Source of the DNA: Hippopus hippopus
Taxonomy: Eukaryota; Mollusca; Bivalvia; Cardiida; Cardiidae
Reading direction: 5' to 3'
Assembly: GCA_946811185.2 (NCBI GenBank)
Contig: OX328109.1
Location: 13,428,255 to 13,492,254, forward strand
DNA: 64,000 bases
Part shown: positions 42,563 through 52,857 of the stretch, in pieces
How positions within the stretch are numbered: position 1 is the first letter of the stretch
Layout of the letters: the number at the start of each line of letters is the position of its first letter
Notes under the pieces: generated by a model
What the model saw: the letters and a program-made list of their open reading frames with translations, nothing else
Databases searched by the model: none
What the model was told of the DNA's origin: nothing
Translations under genes and position numbers: made by a program

Positions 42563-44201
42563 GTAAGAGAAAACACCTCTTGACCAATCAAAACTCGTGA
42601 ACGCTTAAACCTTGTAACCCTGTACCAGACGATAACAGACGATAACATTTCAGACTATTCCATTTCCCACAATGGTTTTAAAAGCCTTCTTTTTCAGGGC
42701 TATTAAAACTCGGGATTGTGAAATAAAGGGTCAATAGATGACAAAATTTTTGAGTTATTAAAATTGAAAGCATTTACAGACGACAAAAATTGCTGATGTG
42801 ATAGATTTTGTTTTAGTTTAAACGTATTTATTTTACATCGATTGAGAAACAAATTCTTACATCTCATTCTTGATCTCTCTCGATTCTGCTTCCTGGAAAC
42901 TACACCAGTACTCGCGCCGAATGTGTGGGCCAATGATCAACCCCAAAGTTGACGCCCACTCCCGGGTATCGAACTCGGGACCTTACGGTTACGAGGCCAA
43001 CGCTCTACCTCACAACCACGGATACCACACACAACCATGGACACCACACGAGATTTTGTATTACATAGATTCGAATACATTGTGGGGAAAGGAGAAAATG
43101 CTGGCTTTTCAGTATTTTCCTTTTTCTCACAACGTTTTCAATAGCAATATTCCTCATGATCTTTAAAAAAACAAAACACGGGATTGTTTGGTAACGGATT
43201 AACTCTTCCGGTGCATAGGTTACATGTACATGCTAGCTAACAATAGTTAGATAGATCTATACCAAGGATGTCCAAATCAGATAGGTATGTAGTTGAAAAA
43301 TACCACCTAGCGGAAGATAATGGCACTTTCTGTACAGTCTTATCTTGATCTGTGTCGTCCGAAAAAGTAGGCCTACCTGTTTTTCTTCTAGGGCGGTGCT
43401 AAAAAGATTTGTCGTTTAACAAACAGTGCTGAACCCGGGTAGCGCAGTCACTAGCGCACAGGACTTAAGAAACGGGGGGGGGGGGGGAGAAGGGGAGGGG
43501 CTCGCCGGTTCGAATCCCCAGCTCGACCAATTTTCTTCCGAGGGTTGATAATCGTTATTGCTACAGGATTCAATCCTCTCTCACCGCTGATCATTGTTTT
43601 GACGATGGTTGTGTGAGGAAGATGTCTTCCTCGGGGTCTTATGAAACTGGGATTGTTTGCTGGTGAATAATTGTAAGATCTATTACTACAAAATTATAGG
43701 TACATGCAAGTACTTTCTCTCCACACTTTTACTTTTTTTGCCAGAATAAGCTTCCGAAACTGCCAAATGGATATTTTAGACACAACCGGATATTACCATT
43801 TTCCAGCCATGCGCGATTATGCCATCTCAACAGGCGACGTCTTTGTACTTGTATTTGCTTGGGACGACAACGCCACATTCGACTACCTACATAGATTACT
43901 GGACAAAATCCATGGAATGAAGGAATCCAAGGCAAAAATAATAGTCGTAGCCAATAAAACGGACTTGAAACACACTGCAAATAGATTGGCCGAGACTGAG
44001 ATGGTGGTATCCATAGACTGGGATTGTCTTTTTCATCAGTGTTCAGCGAAAAGCGATAGGAATGTCACAGAGCTATTGGATAAAATTGTTGATGTTGTCA
44101 AAGAAACCACAGAACCCGTCAAAGCAAAGACGGGTTCACTTAAGAATGCCTTCAGGCGCTTTAAAAAGAGAGTGTGTTTCACAACTTCCGGTTCAAAATA
44201 A
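42438..44201 (+). CDS. RASD-like small GTPase, two exons
   Basis: The exons are 42438-42562 (open leftward to the TTTTAG acceptor at 42421) and 43745-44201, joined as CG|A. From the ATG at 42438 the product is about 193 residues. It has G1 GSARVGKT (11-18), a switch I-like YEETVED, G3 DTTG (54-57), FPAMR and TGDVFVLVF (61-79), G4 NKTD (112-115) and G5 CSAKS (141-145). FPAMR and TGDVF are typical of RASD1/RASD2 (Dexras/Rhes). The residues after DTTG are YY, so the usual catalytic Gln is absent, as in RASD proteins. The C-terminus is basic (RRFKKRVCF) and ends TSGSK without CaaX. The start codon is tentative: the frame continues upstream as RGLQC, so a further 5' exon is possible. Confidence 0.85.
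42606..42805 (-). mobile_element. family A relics in the GTPase intron
   Basis: CGTAACCCTG-type ends, a single core arm (CCATTTCCCACAATGG) and a second set of terminal bits (GACAAAATTTTTGAGTTA) show at least one broken copy. Confidence 0.55.
42881..43020 (-). mobile_element. tRNA-derived SINE, third type
   Basis: The minus strand reads GAGGTAGAGCGTTGGCCTCG (A box) and CCCGAGTTCGATACCCGGGA (B box with paired stem). The body GGGTTGATCATTGGCCCACA follows. The head fits a tRNA cloverleaf better than the other SINEs here, but the gene continues into non-tRNA sequence. Confidence 0.75.
43070..43205 (-). mobile_element. family A MITE, truncated
   Basis: The imperfect core at 43075-43143 is followed by ACGGGATTGTTTGGTAACGG. 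Confidence 0.65.
43413..43660 (+). mobile_element. tRNA-derived SINE with G run
   Basis: The head GGGTAGCGCAGTCACTAGCG (A box) and CCGGTTCGAATCCCCAGC (perfect B box) are separated by a 14-base G run. The body contains TTGATAATCGTTATTGCTAC and the Meta-SINE-like block at 43560-43650. Confidence 0.78.
43745..44201 (+). CDS. RASD-like GTPase terminal exon
   Basis: It starts after TTTTTGCCAG and stops at TAA 44199-44201. It holds G3 to G5 and the basic tail. No consensus poly(A) signal other than AAATAAAC overlapping the stop codon is close by; an AATAAA lies at about 45322. Confidence 0.88.
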
Positions 44202-44299
44202 ACCTCTAAATCTTTCAAGCGCTATAGGCCATAAAAACAATGAGGTAGGTGGGACAGCCTCAGATTCGATGCTCGCTTGTGGCGCTGGGCTATTCGTAG

Positions 44300-44420
44300 G
44301 AGTGTCCTCGGGCGAGACAGTTTGGAGCCTTGCCTTAGTACTGGCAAAACCCAGGACACATGGACAAGTTAGCTGTCGTCGTGATATGACTGAAATATTG
44401 TTGGTGGTGTCTTAAACAAC
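44300..44420 (+). repeat. SINE tail-like sequence after the GTPase stop
   Basis: GTCGTCGTGATATGACTGAA, ATATTGTTG and TCTTAAACAAC match the 3' tail of the molluscan SINEs seen elsewhere in the window. Confidence 0.55.
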
Positions 44421-44435
44421 TCTCAATCAATCATT

Positions 44436-44692
44436 TTAGCCACGCTCTGTGAAAAGGTGGCTTCATGCACCCGCAAAAAAGTATCTATTCAGGTCAGCCT
44501 GCGCAGTCCGCATACCGCACAGGCTGACCTGGGCCGAAACCTTTGGTCAATTTTTTGCATGCCAAGGGACCAATGTTACTCATGATTTAGTCGGCTGTAA
44601 GACAAAATGGATTTTACCACTTTACCGTGATGACTTGCCTGGTATCTTGCATCACGGAGATGCATTTAGTCCTCTTTTGCCCGAGCACGGCT
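44436..44692 (+). mobile_element. family B MITE
   Basis: TAGCCACGCTCTGTGAAAAG lies at the left and GCCCGAGCACGGCTC at the right. The palindrome has an 8-base insertion (CATACCGC) in its loop. Confidence 0.85.
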
Positions 44693-44718
44693 CGGTATTG
44701 TAATCGAGAAATCCTGGT

Positions 44719-44941
44719 TTAACCCTTTGGCTGCTAAGCGCGACTCAAGGACTTTTTGCGGACAGTGTAGATCAAGATCAGACAGCACACAGAATGTGCA
44801 GTCTGATCTTGGATCTACACTGTCCGATAGGGAGATGCTTTCTCTCCCCCCCCCCCCAAAAAGTAACTTTGAAATAGCAATACTTGGGTTTTTACTATCG
44901 ACTTGCAAGTTTCATTTTTATATAGTAGATTAAAGATTAAT
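44719..44941 (+). mobile_element. family D MITE
   Basis: TTAACCCTTTGGCTGCTAAG, the central palindrome (AGATCAGACAGCACACAGA) and TAGTAGATTAAAGATTAAT are visible. Confidence 0.84.
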
Positions 44942-45077
44942 CCCAGCTGCAGGCACTGATCATTTGCGTGTGTGTTACTGCCCATGGGCAAGATACACGA
45001 AAGTCCCAGCTTAGTAATGATGAAATTCTGAAATCATGCCAGAGTGGACTATGCCTGTAATAAGGCTTAAAGAAAAA

Positions 45078-45253
45078 TATCTGTGTTTAGGGTTTCCCTA
45101 CCCTACCTAGACAATGCTGCTGACCCTAAACGCTAAAAAATATCTATTGGGTGTGATTTCCGTACTTGGTCCATGTAAAAAGTTTCTAAAAAAAAAAAAT
45201 CCCTACCTGCCCTACCTACAGCAACTCGGACCGAAACCCTAAATACAGATATA
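45078..45253. mobile_element. 175-bp MITE with TTTAGGGTTTC ends
   Basis: ATCTGTGTTTAGGGTTTC at the left and GAAACCCTAAATACAGAT at the right are inverted. Inner CCCTACC words are mirrored too (CCCTACCCTACC, CCCTACCTGCCC). Confidence 0.8.
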
Positions 45254-45394
45254 TTTTTGTTAGGCCTAATGACTGAAATGATGTTGACTGCACTGTACTT
45301 GTATGTGTACGAGTACTTTGTTTAATAAAGCTGGCTTAAAAAGGTAAATAAACATGCTCATTTGTAAAGCGTTTCGCATGAAATCCTACTTAAT

Positions 45395-45520
45395 CTTATT
45401 TCAAAGCCACGGGTTGCTTTCCCACACAAGTGTCGCCAAATCAGTAACAGCGGTAAGAGTGGAATGAATTCTGTAGCAATGACCACCGTCAGTCGTCGGA
45501 AAGAATTCGGCATAGCTGAG
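45395..45520 (-). mobile_element. SINE body fragment
   Basis: AAGCCACGGGTTGCTTTCCC through ACCGTCAGTCGTCGG matches 9510 and 63340. Confidence 0.6.
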
Positions 45521-45597
45521 GACTCTAATCTGCGACTGCTCGGTTTCAAGTACTATACTTTACCGACTAAGCTAATGCGGTTGGCGTATACTATAGC

Positions 45598-45845
45598 GCC
45601 CTGCTGGGTAGGTCAGTGGTTAGCGTATCTATCTAGTGACCTGGCGGTTGCGAGTCTGAAACCCGGTTGAGGCAAACGTTCTTTCCGGCGTTTATCGTCT
45701 CTCACCTCTGATGTACGAGTATGCGAGAAAGTAGCGAGTGGCTTGGAAAGAAAGTTGTGTAAGTAATAGTTTGAGAAAGCCAGGAAACACATGCGTGGAT
45801 GCACTGACCGCCGTGATATGACCTATGTTTTTAAAAGTGCATACA
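45598..45845 (+). mobile_element. tRNA-derived SINE
   Basis: GGGTAGGTCAGTGGTTAGCG (A box) and GCGAGTCTGAAACCCGG (B-box region) are present, with the body as in 36532, tail CCGCCGTGATATGACC, and AAAAGTGCATAC at the end. Confidence 0.82.
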
Positions 45846-45944
45846 ATCGTATACTATGGTCGTAAGAGATTAAACACAAACAGTCTTTCAGGACTATTGG
45901 TCCTTTGACTTTATTTTACAGAAAACACTGAATTATAATAATAT

Positions 45945-46208
45945 ATGGCCTGCAACACACGAAAAGGGACATTCGGACATTTGCGTAAAGTGTCGTTCCG
46001 GATCAGCCTGTGCAGTCCGCGTAGGCGAATCCGAAACGACACTTTCCGTTTTTATGCAGTTTTCTGTTTTGCGTAAGTCTACTGTAGCACAAAATCTAAT
46101 GTAGTCGTAAAGTGCCGTCTCGGATTAGCCTGAGCGGACTGCGCAGGCTGATCCGAGACGACACTTTACGCAAATGTCCGAAAGTCCCTTTTCGCATTTT
46201 GCAGACCA
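45945..46208 (+). mobile_element. family C MITE, full length
   Basis: TGGCCTGCAACACACGAAAA lies at the left and TTTTCGCATTTTGCAGACCA at the right, with two palindromes. Confidence 0.88.
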
Positions 46209-46509
46209 TATCGAAAATAATATAACAAAAGATACAGGGGCGTAGCTGCCTGTATGCTAAAACGCATTCTCGTACACTTTGCAAAAAAAGAAAAAGAAAG
46301 ATAATTTGGCCAAAAACGTTACCACAGACTACCACATAGCTTCTACAATTCACACATTTTCTAGGAAATCCCGTTCCCCCGCTAGGTACTTCCCGCCTCG
46401 GATAATACATTCGGTGTTACTTTCTCGTATACTTTATTTTGGGCTAGCTACGCCCCTTATATTTATAGTTTATTTTATTTCAAAGTTCATAAATAAGCAC
46501 AAAAACATT

Positions 46510-46795
46510 TGAGCCATGCTCTGGCAAAAGGGGGCTTATTGCGTTTTAGTAATGCATGATACCATGATAGCAAGTCATCACATAATTATGCATGATAGCA
46601 AGTCATCACATAATTATAGATCCATAATATCCATTTTGTATAACAAATGCCTAAATCACGAGTTACACTTGTCCTTGGACGTTCAGAAAATCTGGCAATA
46701 GCAAAAAGTTTCCACCCAGGTCAGCCTGCGCGGATTGCGCAGGCAGACCAGGGTCGATACATTCCGCAAATGATTTAAGGCTTCTTTTCACGTTT
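46510..46795 (-). mobile_element. family B MITE with internal 30-bp duplication
   Basis: TGAGCCATGCTCTGGCAAAA lies at the left. The stretch ATGATAGCAAGTCATCACAT is present twice (46563-46609), and the right end is lost after CTTCTTTTCAC. Confidence 0.82.
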
Positions 46796-47040
46796 AATTC
46801 ACATTTTCATATTTAAGCTGTTTGACACGATAATCCCCTTTTTTTTAAACATAAAATATGGTATTGTGTAGATCAAACAATAAACCTCAGGGTAATCCAT
46901 TGAAGTATAAAATAAAACCCCAAGCATTGCAATTTCAAAGCTGTTTTTCCCAAGAAAATCTTCCAAAATCGGACATTGTAAAGCATAGGTTAAGATAGCA
47001 CGTGAAAAAGAGATGGTCACTGGGGCGAATGTAACTGTAT

Positions 47041-47215
47041 CGACATTTTTCGGAGTAGCTGAATGCGCTGGCTTTTGACCTACTTTTTGGTAATGATAAA
47101 AAATGAATAAATATAAATTTGTGATTGGTCAGAAGTGTAGACATGTTTATTTTATGAGCCCCTGCCTATTTGCTGGCACATTTACGCCATCTATCGTTTT
47201 CAAAGATATTTCTTG
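47041..47215 (-). mobile_element. family G element, inverted copy
   Basis: TCGGAGTAGCTGAATG, GGCTTTTGACCTACTTTTTG and CTGCCTATTTGCTGGCA match, inverted, the copy at 52858. Confidence 0.65.
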
Positions 47216-47382
47216 TGCCGTGTTGGGCCGCGTAAATTCCGAACAATGTAGATCGAAGCTAAGAATGACTCGTCAGAACTCACATTGTTCTTGTTTTTTT
47301 CCTGAACATGTTGTTGACACAGAACTCGGCTTACTTTCAATCTTTGAAAGCAGATGACGTCACAAGCAGCATTTATAGCTTT

Positions 47383-47452
47383 CACAGAAGGCGTAGATCA
47401 AGATCAGACTGCACAGACGTGCAGTCTGATCATAGATCTACACCGTCCCATT
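47383..47452. mobile_element. family D core
   Basis: GCGTAGATCAAGATCAGACT with a good partner arm; the ends are not recognisable. Confidence 0.65.
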
Positions 47453-47956
47453 TTAAAAAGTGATTCTCAACTACGACAAATAAATCTTTTTAAAGTGTCT
47501 TTATTCCTTGAAAAACAAAAGCTGAAAGTATTTTGTTGTTGTTAAAAGAGGTAATTATCAGTCTACGGACAGATGTCACTTTAAACATCGATGGTGATAC
47601 GAGCTGTTTAGTATCACTGAAAATTGTACCGAAGTCGATTTCTCACAGAAAATCGGACAGCTTTTTTTTTTCAGTGTGACTATATGCTGGTGGAAAGCGA
47701 GGTTTCTAGAGCCACTTACACGAATATTTATTATTGTTCCTCACTTGACATCGAAGTTGTAACTCTCTGAATTGTGGTGGTGTCATCATTTCGTTGAATT
47801 TTGGGGACGTCGTCATTGATGTCAGTGTAAAAAGAAAACCTCATTTCAGAAATTTTGAACACTTTTAAACAGCAACGTTTAAATCAAATTTTATTGTAGC
47901 AAATCTGCAGACATAATTTATGCCTTAATGTCAAATTCATTTTGCTTTCTTTTTGT

Positions 47957-48163
47957 AACGTGCAACGGCCTGGTCAACCCATCCGGGCACTCAACACAAT
48001 GCACACTGCTAAACTTGCACGGAGAGAAATACACTAAATCGCATCGTTGTGAAAGCTAGCTTTTACAGTGATGCGGTTTGGTGTACTTCTCTCCGTGAGA
48101 GTTGAGCAACGTGCGTTGTGATTAGTGCCTAGATAGGTGAACAGATCGTTGCACGTTACATAT
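47957..48163. mobile_element. foldback MITE with GTAACGTGCAACG ends
   Basis: GTAACGTGCAACGG at the left and CCGTTGCACGTTAC-like CGTTGCACGTTAC at the right are inverted. The inner half forms a second hairpin (GGAGAGAAATACACTAAATC with GGTTTGGTGTACTTCTCTCC). Confidence 0.85.
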
Positions 48164-48407
48164 ACATATTAGTTTCATAACGATGGCATCATTTTTAAAC
48201 CCCACATTAAATTGGAAAGTAAACTGGAAAATACATGTGGGTCAAAGGAAATTTGAAAAGTGATGAAATATTTCAGGGCATTGACACGGTCAGAATAATT
48301 ATGCATCCTGTAGTCAAATTTTGATCTACACTTCCTGCAAAACAATCAAACAGGCAAACAATCAAACAAACAAACAAAAATGCTATTGGTTCAGAGAGCC
48401 AAGGTAA

Positions 48408-48925
48408 TTAGAACACAAATCCTCCGGCAATGTTAGCAAATCTGTTAGTCATGAACCACTGTCGAGCTCGTTGGGCCAGTAATTGTACTACTTGCTGTTG
48501 TGTAACGCCGCCCCTTTGACCAAGCATTTTGTCGTTTCCAGTTGTCTGCCTCTTACCAAGATAGCCAAAAGAAGGGGATCTATTTGGCGCTATGTGTTGA
48601 ATGGTACCGTCTGGCATTTGTATACCTTTACTCTTCACGATATTGAACATAAACATAAGGTAGCTGAGCATGTCCTGTAGAGTTGTCGGCGGCCCTCCCC
48701 GACTGGAAGCATATCGTATCATGGCCATATCTGGGGCTGCATGTTTACCCACGATTGCCTTAACCCCCTGATTCAGCATGGCGAGATCGGCTGCCGTCAT
48801 GTCTCCTGTCATTCCGGCCATCCCAGCAATCGCCATGGCCCCATTTGGGCCCCCGAGACCGCTTTGGAGACCCCCAGTTGCCATGGAGAGACCAAGCAGA
48901 TTGCCAAGATCCATCTGACACATAC
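48408..48925 (-). CDS. unrecognised Gly/Met-rich protein, C-terminal exon
   Basis: After the acceptor-like TTTGATAG (48926) a frame of about 170 codons runs to TAA 48408. It starts MCQMDLGNLLGLSMATGG, then has PNGAMAIAGMAGMTGDM, a helical LQDMLSYLMFMFNIVKS, IQMPDGTIQHIAPN and SPSFGYLGKRQ, and ends ANIAGGFVF. Codon use and length argue for a real exon. I do not recognise the family. The GKR after FGYL looks like an amidation and cleavage site, but no signal peptide is visible, so a peptide precursor is only a possibility. The frame also stays open upstream to 49052 (FLISPVFYLIG), which is probably intron. Confidence 0.6.
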
Positions 48926-49197
48926 CTATCAAATAAAAAACAGGGGAAATAAGAAAAGCATGCCGCAGTGCTTTTTCCTTATAAAGTCCAATATTCAGCA
49001 ACCAGTCTAAACTGCACCGTTGCTCTTTTTCTACATACAGAAAATAACGCAATTTCTGATAGGCTAAACCACTAGCAGTCTGGAAAATTCTCTAAACTAC
49101 TTGAAGTCTGGGAAAATTCTCTAAACCACTTGAAGTCTGAAAAATTCTTTAGAATTAGACTATGAATGTTTTTAAGAATAGTCGGTGGATATGGGGC

Positions 49198-49345
49198 CAG
49201 AGTCCATATTCACCAATAACTCTTTAAGAACATTTCGAAACTTATTCACAAGAATTTTCTAAAGTTTGAAAGTAACGCAACTTCTGATTGGCTTAACCAT
49301 TTGGTTAAGCCAATCAGAAGTTGTGTTACTTTCCTAAGTCTACAT
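49198..49345. repeat. foldback element, family H
   Basis: The centre ACTTCTGATTGGCTTAACCA with its complement forms a hairpin of about 60 bp; AAAGTAACGCAA lies outside it. A second copy is at 58470-58625. Confidence 0.82.
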
Positions 49346-49504
49346 TTGGTCCTTGAATGAAATTAGAAATGGATACAATCGACAGACGACTTCTTTAGTT
49401 TTGCCGCAGACCACTAATTAAAAACATTGTTCCAAAAGGAGAAATTGCTCTAAGTTATGAATTCCTTTTTTAAACATTCTGTTTTCCGATTTTATACTTT
49501 GTAT

Positions 49505-49708
49505 ACCTTTATCCTGCTAAATAAATTAAATAAAACCTTAAGGCAGATCGTTAAAATCCGAATTTTGTATATATCAAAGTTAATTTTTGGAGAAAAAATA
49601 TCTCCTTATCGGACAGAGTAGATCAAAGATCAGACTGCACCATCTGTACATTCTGATCTTGATCCACACTGAACGCGAAAGGTCAGTGAGTCACGCTTAG
49701 CAGTTAAA
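49505..49708 (-). mobile_element. family D MITE
   Basis: TTTATCCTGCTAAATAAATT lies at the left and GTCACGCTTAGCAGTTAAAG at the right, with an intact core palindrome. Confidence 0.82.
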
Positions 49709-49915
49709 GGATAGGGCACCTTAATGGGATTCGTGTAACATCGTCTTTCATCGTACGGATTCGGCTAAGACTCGGGTAATCCGTAATTGATGCGGGGAAG
49801 CAGCGTCTGTCGGCCGATCGATTATAGATTACCCGAGTCTTAGCCGAATCCGTACATTTTTTCGGCGATGAAAGGCGATGCTACACCAATCCTATTAGGG
49901 TGTCATATCCTTTAG
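49709..49915. mobile_element. foldback MITE, family F, copy 1
   Basis: Hairpin arms CGGATTCGGCTAAGACTCGG and GAGTCTTAGCCGAATCCG lie inside outer ends GATAGGGCACCTTAATGGGA and CCTATTAGGGTGTCATATCC. The second copy is at 58262-58465. Confidence 0.85.
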
Positions 49916-49916
49916 G

Positions 49917-50104
49917 GTTAACCTTATTCCAGACAATCCCGAGATGTAATGGCCCTGAAGAAGTCTACCAAAAACATTGTCGGAATAATGTAAAATGCTG
50001 GTAGCCATTTTTTCTGTCATTTCAAGGACCATCGATTGAGCCACGAGCAATTTGCCGTCAGCGCATCTGGAATTCTATCACTTTGTCGTTTTTTAAAGAC
50101 TAAA
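49917..50104 (+). mobile_element. family A MITE, right core arm lost
   Basis: TTAACCTTATTCCAGACAAT and one arm only; the right end is degraded. Confidence 0.65.
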
Positions 50105-50126
50105 CTCAAAATTCACAGTAATAATC

Positions 50127-50388
50127 TTAGCCATGCTCTGACAAAAGGAGGCTTAATGCATTACCGTGGTGAATGATACTAAGCAAGTTATCACATAATT
50201 ATAGATCCATAAAATCCATTTTGTTTCACAATTGACTGAATCATGAGTTAAACTGGTTCTTTGACATGCAGAAAATTAACCGATAGGAAAAAGTTTCGAC
50301 TCCGGTCAGCCTGCGCAAATTGCGCAGGCTGACCTTGGTCGATACTTTTTGCAACGCATTAAGCTTTCTTTTTACAGAACACGGCTCA
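50127..50388 (-). mobile_element. family B MITE, full length
   Basis: TAGCCATGCTCTGACAAAAG lies at the left and TACAGAACACGGCTCA at the right. Confidence 0.86.
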
Positions 50389-50544
50389 AATATTTCCTAT
50401 GAGACAGAGAGATGAGAAAATGTTAAATTTTTCGCATGACGCCGCAGACGACAATAGGGCTGTGATAATCTCGACCGTTTTTATTTTTCCCTTCGAAAAA
50501 CTGCCGAGCTTAAAAATACAAATAATTATTATATACATGTATTT

Positions 50545-50807
50545 CAGCCGTGCTCTGACAAAAGGGGGCTTAATGCATCTCCGTGATACATGATACCAGG
50601 AAAGTCATCACATAATTAAGGATCCATAATAGGAACTTCTTTACACAACCGACTAAATAATGAGGTAGACTGGTCCGTTGACAAACAGAAAATTGACCAA
50701 TAGCGAAAAGTTTCGGCCAAGGTCAGCCTGCGCGGACTGCGCAGGCTGACCTGGCTCGATACTTTTCGCAGATGCATTAAGCCCCCTTTTCACAGAGCAT
50801 GGCTCAT
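50545..50807 (-). mobile_element. family B MITE, full length
   Basis: CAGCCGTGCTCTGACAAAAG lies at the left and CACAGAGCATGGCTCA at the right, 263 bp. The palindrome is on AAGGTCAGCCTGCGCGGACT. Confidence 0.9.
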
Positions 50808-51133
50808 TTTCAAAGTAATCTCCGAGAATGAAAGTTCTTGTTTAATTAATTAGTGCTAGAATACAATTTTACGGCATTGCAGATGCAAGTTTGAAAAGCA
50901 TCGTGGAAAAGGAGCAATGATTGCTGTTAAAAAGAAACGGTTCATTTCCCAAAAATATTCTGAACCTCGGTGAAAAACAGTGTTTACCTTTCCTTCAAAC
51001 CTTAGCCATACTCGTATGTTTAAAGATGCATCTATACTCGTTTTCATCCAGTTTTTCTGTTAACCAGTTTCATCTTTATTTTATGAAACTATAATCATTC
51101 TTGTATCTTCATGCCAAATGTTGCCCCTGACAG

Positions 51134-51221
51134 ATGCAAGGTTGCACAGATTACGAGAGATAGAAAATGCATTTCATGCTCTCACTGTGGTTGTTCCCGG
51201 TTTTAAATCAGAGACAAATCC
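51134..51221 (+). CDS. candidate internal exon, unidentified
   Basis: It lies between CCCCTGACAG and AATCC|GTGAGT. The one open frame reads ARLHRLREIENAFHALTVVV and PGFKSETNP. Both splice sites are good and the peptide is protein-like. No neighbouring exon with matching phase was found. Confidence 0.35.
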
Positions 51222-51364
51222 GTGAGTTTCTTTATCCCATACGCCTATGTTTACACATCTGACTAGATTCTACACAATATCAAGTTTTAACAGTGTTTTT
51301 CTTCTCTGGCTGTAAAAATGTATCTTTAAGCTAAAACAGTTTTTGGACGGTCAACAAATAATAT

Positions 51365-51627
51365 GTGCCATGTTCCGGTAAAAGGGGGCTTAATGCATCT
51401 CCGTGATCCATGGCACCAAGTAAACCATCACATACTTATGGATCCATGATATTCACTTTTTTTCAACAACCAACTTAATCATGATGTAGACTGGTCCTTT
51501 GACATACAGAAAATTGACACATAGCGAAAAGTTTCGGCCCAGGTCAGCCTGCGCGGACTGCGCAGGCTGACCTTGGTCGATACTTTTCGCAAATGCATTT
51601 AGCCCCCTTTTCACAGAGCATGGCTCA
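51365..51627 (-). mobile_element. family B MITE, full length
   Basis: GTGCCATGTTCCGGTAAAAG lies at the left and CACAGAGCATGGCTCA at the right. Confidence 0.9.
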
Positions 51628-51719
51628 TGTGTTAAAATAATGCGATATTCCTGCTTGTAACGCTATTGACCTAAATTAAGACAGCGTATGATATACTTGC
51701 TATTTATAGGTCGGTAATC

Positions 51720-51903
51720 ATAAACCAAACGACAAAATTTTAGACTTCTCCGAATTGAACGCATTTGCAGACGACAAATTACACATGGCTCAAATGATGG
51801 AAAACGCCTTTGATAGGGCAGAAAACACTGTGGTAGAAGGAGAAATGCTACCAGTATATTCTCCATTTCCTGCAATCGATTTAAAAGCCGTCTTCTTTAA
51901 CTA
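51720..51903 (-). mobile_element. family A MITE, shortened core
   Basis: AAACCAAACGACAAAATTTT lies at the left. The core loop is reduced (GGAGAAATGCTACCAGTATA) and the right end runs into the next copy. Confidence 0.75.
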
Positions 51904-52129
51904 ACCCTTTACCAAACAATCCCTAGTTTTAACGACCCTAAGGAAGAAGCCTTCTGAAAACATTGTGGGAAAAGGAGAAAATGCTGGTAACCAGCATTTT
52001 CTCCTTTTCCCACAGTGTTTTCTACTCTTCCAAAGCCAAGTTTCAATTTTTGAGTCACGTTTATTTTGTTGTCTGCAAATGCTTTCAATTTGGACAAGTC
52101 TAAAATTTTGTCGTTTGGTAAAGAGTTAA
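51900..52129 (+). mobile_element. family A hairpin MITE, full length
   Basis: TAACCCTTTACCAAACAATC lies at the left and GTCGTTTGGTAAAGAGTTAA at the right. The core, at 51955-52022, is near-perfect. Confidence 0.9.
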
Positions 52130-52251
52130 GGTCCGTAAAACTCGAGATTGTTCTGTAATGGGTTAAGATTATAAATAATTTGAGACACCTAGAATCGTCG
52201 CGTGATGAAAAAAAATAATCAGTTGCAAGGACAAACAGTTAACAATCAAAT

Positions 52252-52741
52252 GTGTCAAGCTCTAGCACAAGGAAATTCAACGCATCTTCGTGACCTATTA
52301 ATTTCAATATAGCATTATATGGCCTGCAACATGCGAAAAGGGGCATTCGGACATTTGCGTTAAGTGTCGTCTCGGATCAGCCTGCGCAGTCTGCGCAGGC
52401 TGATCCGAGACGGCACTTTAAGTCAACATTAGATTTTGTCCTACTGTAGACTTGCGTGAAATAGAAAATCACACACGATCGGAAAGTGTCGTCTCGGATC
52501 AGCCTGCGCGGACTGCGCAGGCTGATCCGAGACGACACTTTACGCAAATGTCCGAATGCCTCTTTTCACGTGTTGCAAGCCATGTAATCAATGATCTATA
52601 AAATCCATGTTGATTAGCATCCGACTGAATCATGAGGTAAACTGGTACTTTCACACGGAGAAAACTGACCAAGCTTCAAGTATCGACAAAACATTTTTTC
52701 AGATGCATTATTAAACCCCCTTTTCACGGAACATTGCTTAA
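52252..52741 (-). mobile_element. family B MITE split by family C
   Basis: The left part, 52252-52319, starts TGTCAAGCTCTAGCACAAGG and the right part, 52584-52741, ends CTTTTCACGGAACATTGCTT. The B palindrome itself is missing. Family C occupies 52320-52583. Confidence 0.75.
52320..52583 (+). mobile_element. family C MITE, full length, inside family B
   Basis: TGGCCTGCAACATGCGAAAA lies at the left and TTCACGTGTTGCAAGCCA at the right, with two strong palindromes on GATCAGCCTGCGCAGTCTGC and GATCAGCCTGCGCGGACTGC. Confidence 0.92.
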
Positions 52742-52857
52742 ATAAATGATGACGCCAATTTAGGTCTGCATAATCTGTGCAGCCAAATCTTGATCTATGA
52801 CGCCCGTAAAAAGTACTCATGGCCATTTGCAGAGAAAGTGATACTGGCTTTCAAAGT

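Noticed and set aside
42881..43016. Possible functional tRNA gene with good A and B boxes
   Set aside because: The head continues into SINE body sequence, and no clean acceptor stem or terminator follows.
43413..43530. Possible functional tRNA gene (perfect B box)
   Set aside because: A 14-base G run replaces the anticodon arm, and a SINE body follows.
360..52129. CRISPR-like regular repeats
   Set aside because: The palindromic repeats are dispersed TTAA-flanked transposons with variable spacing in a eukaryotic genome; there are no spacers or cas genes.
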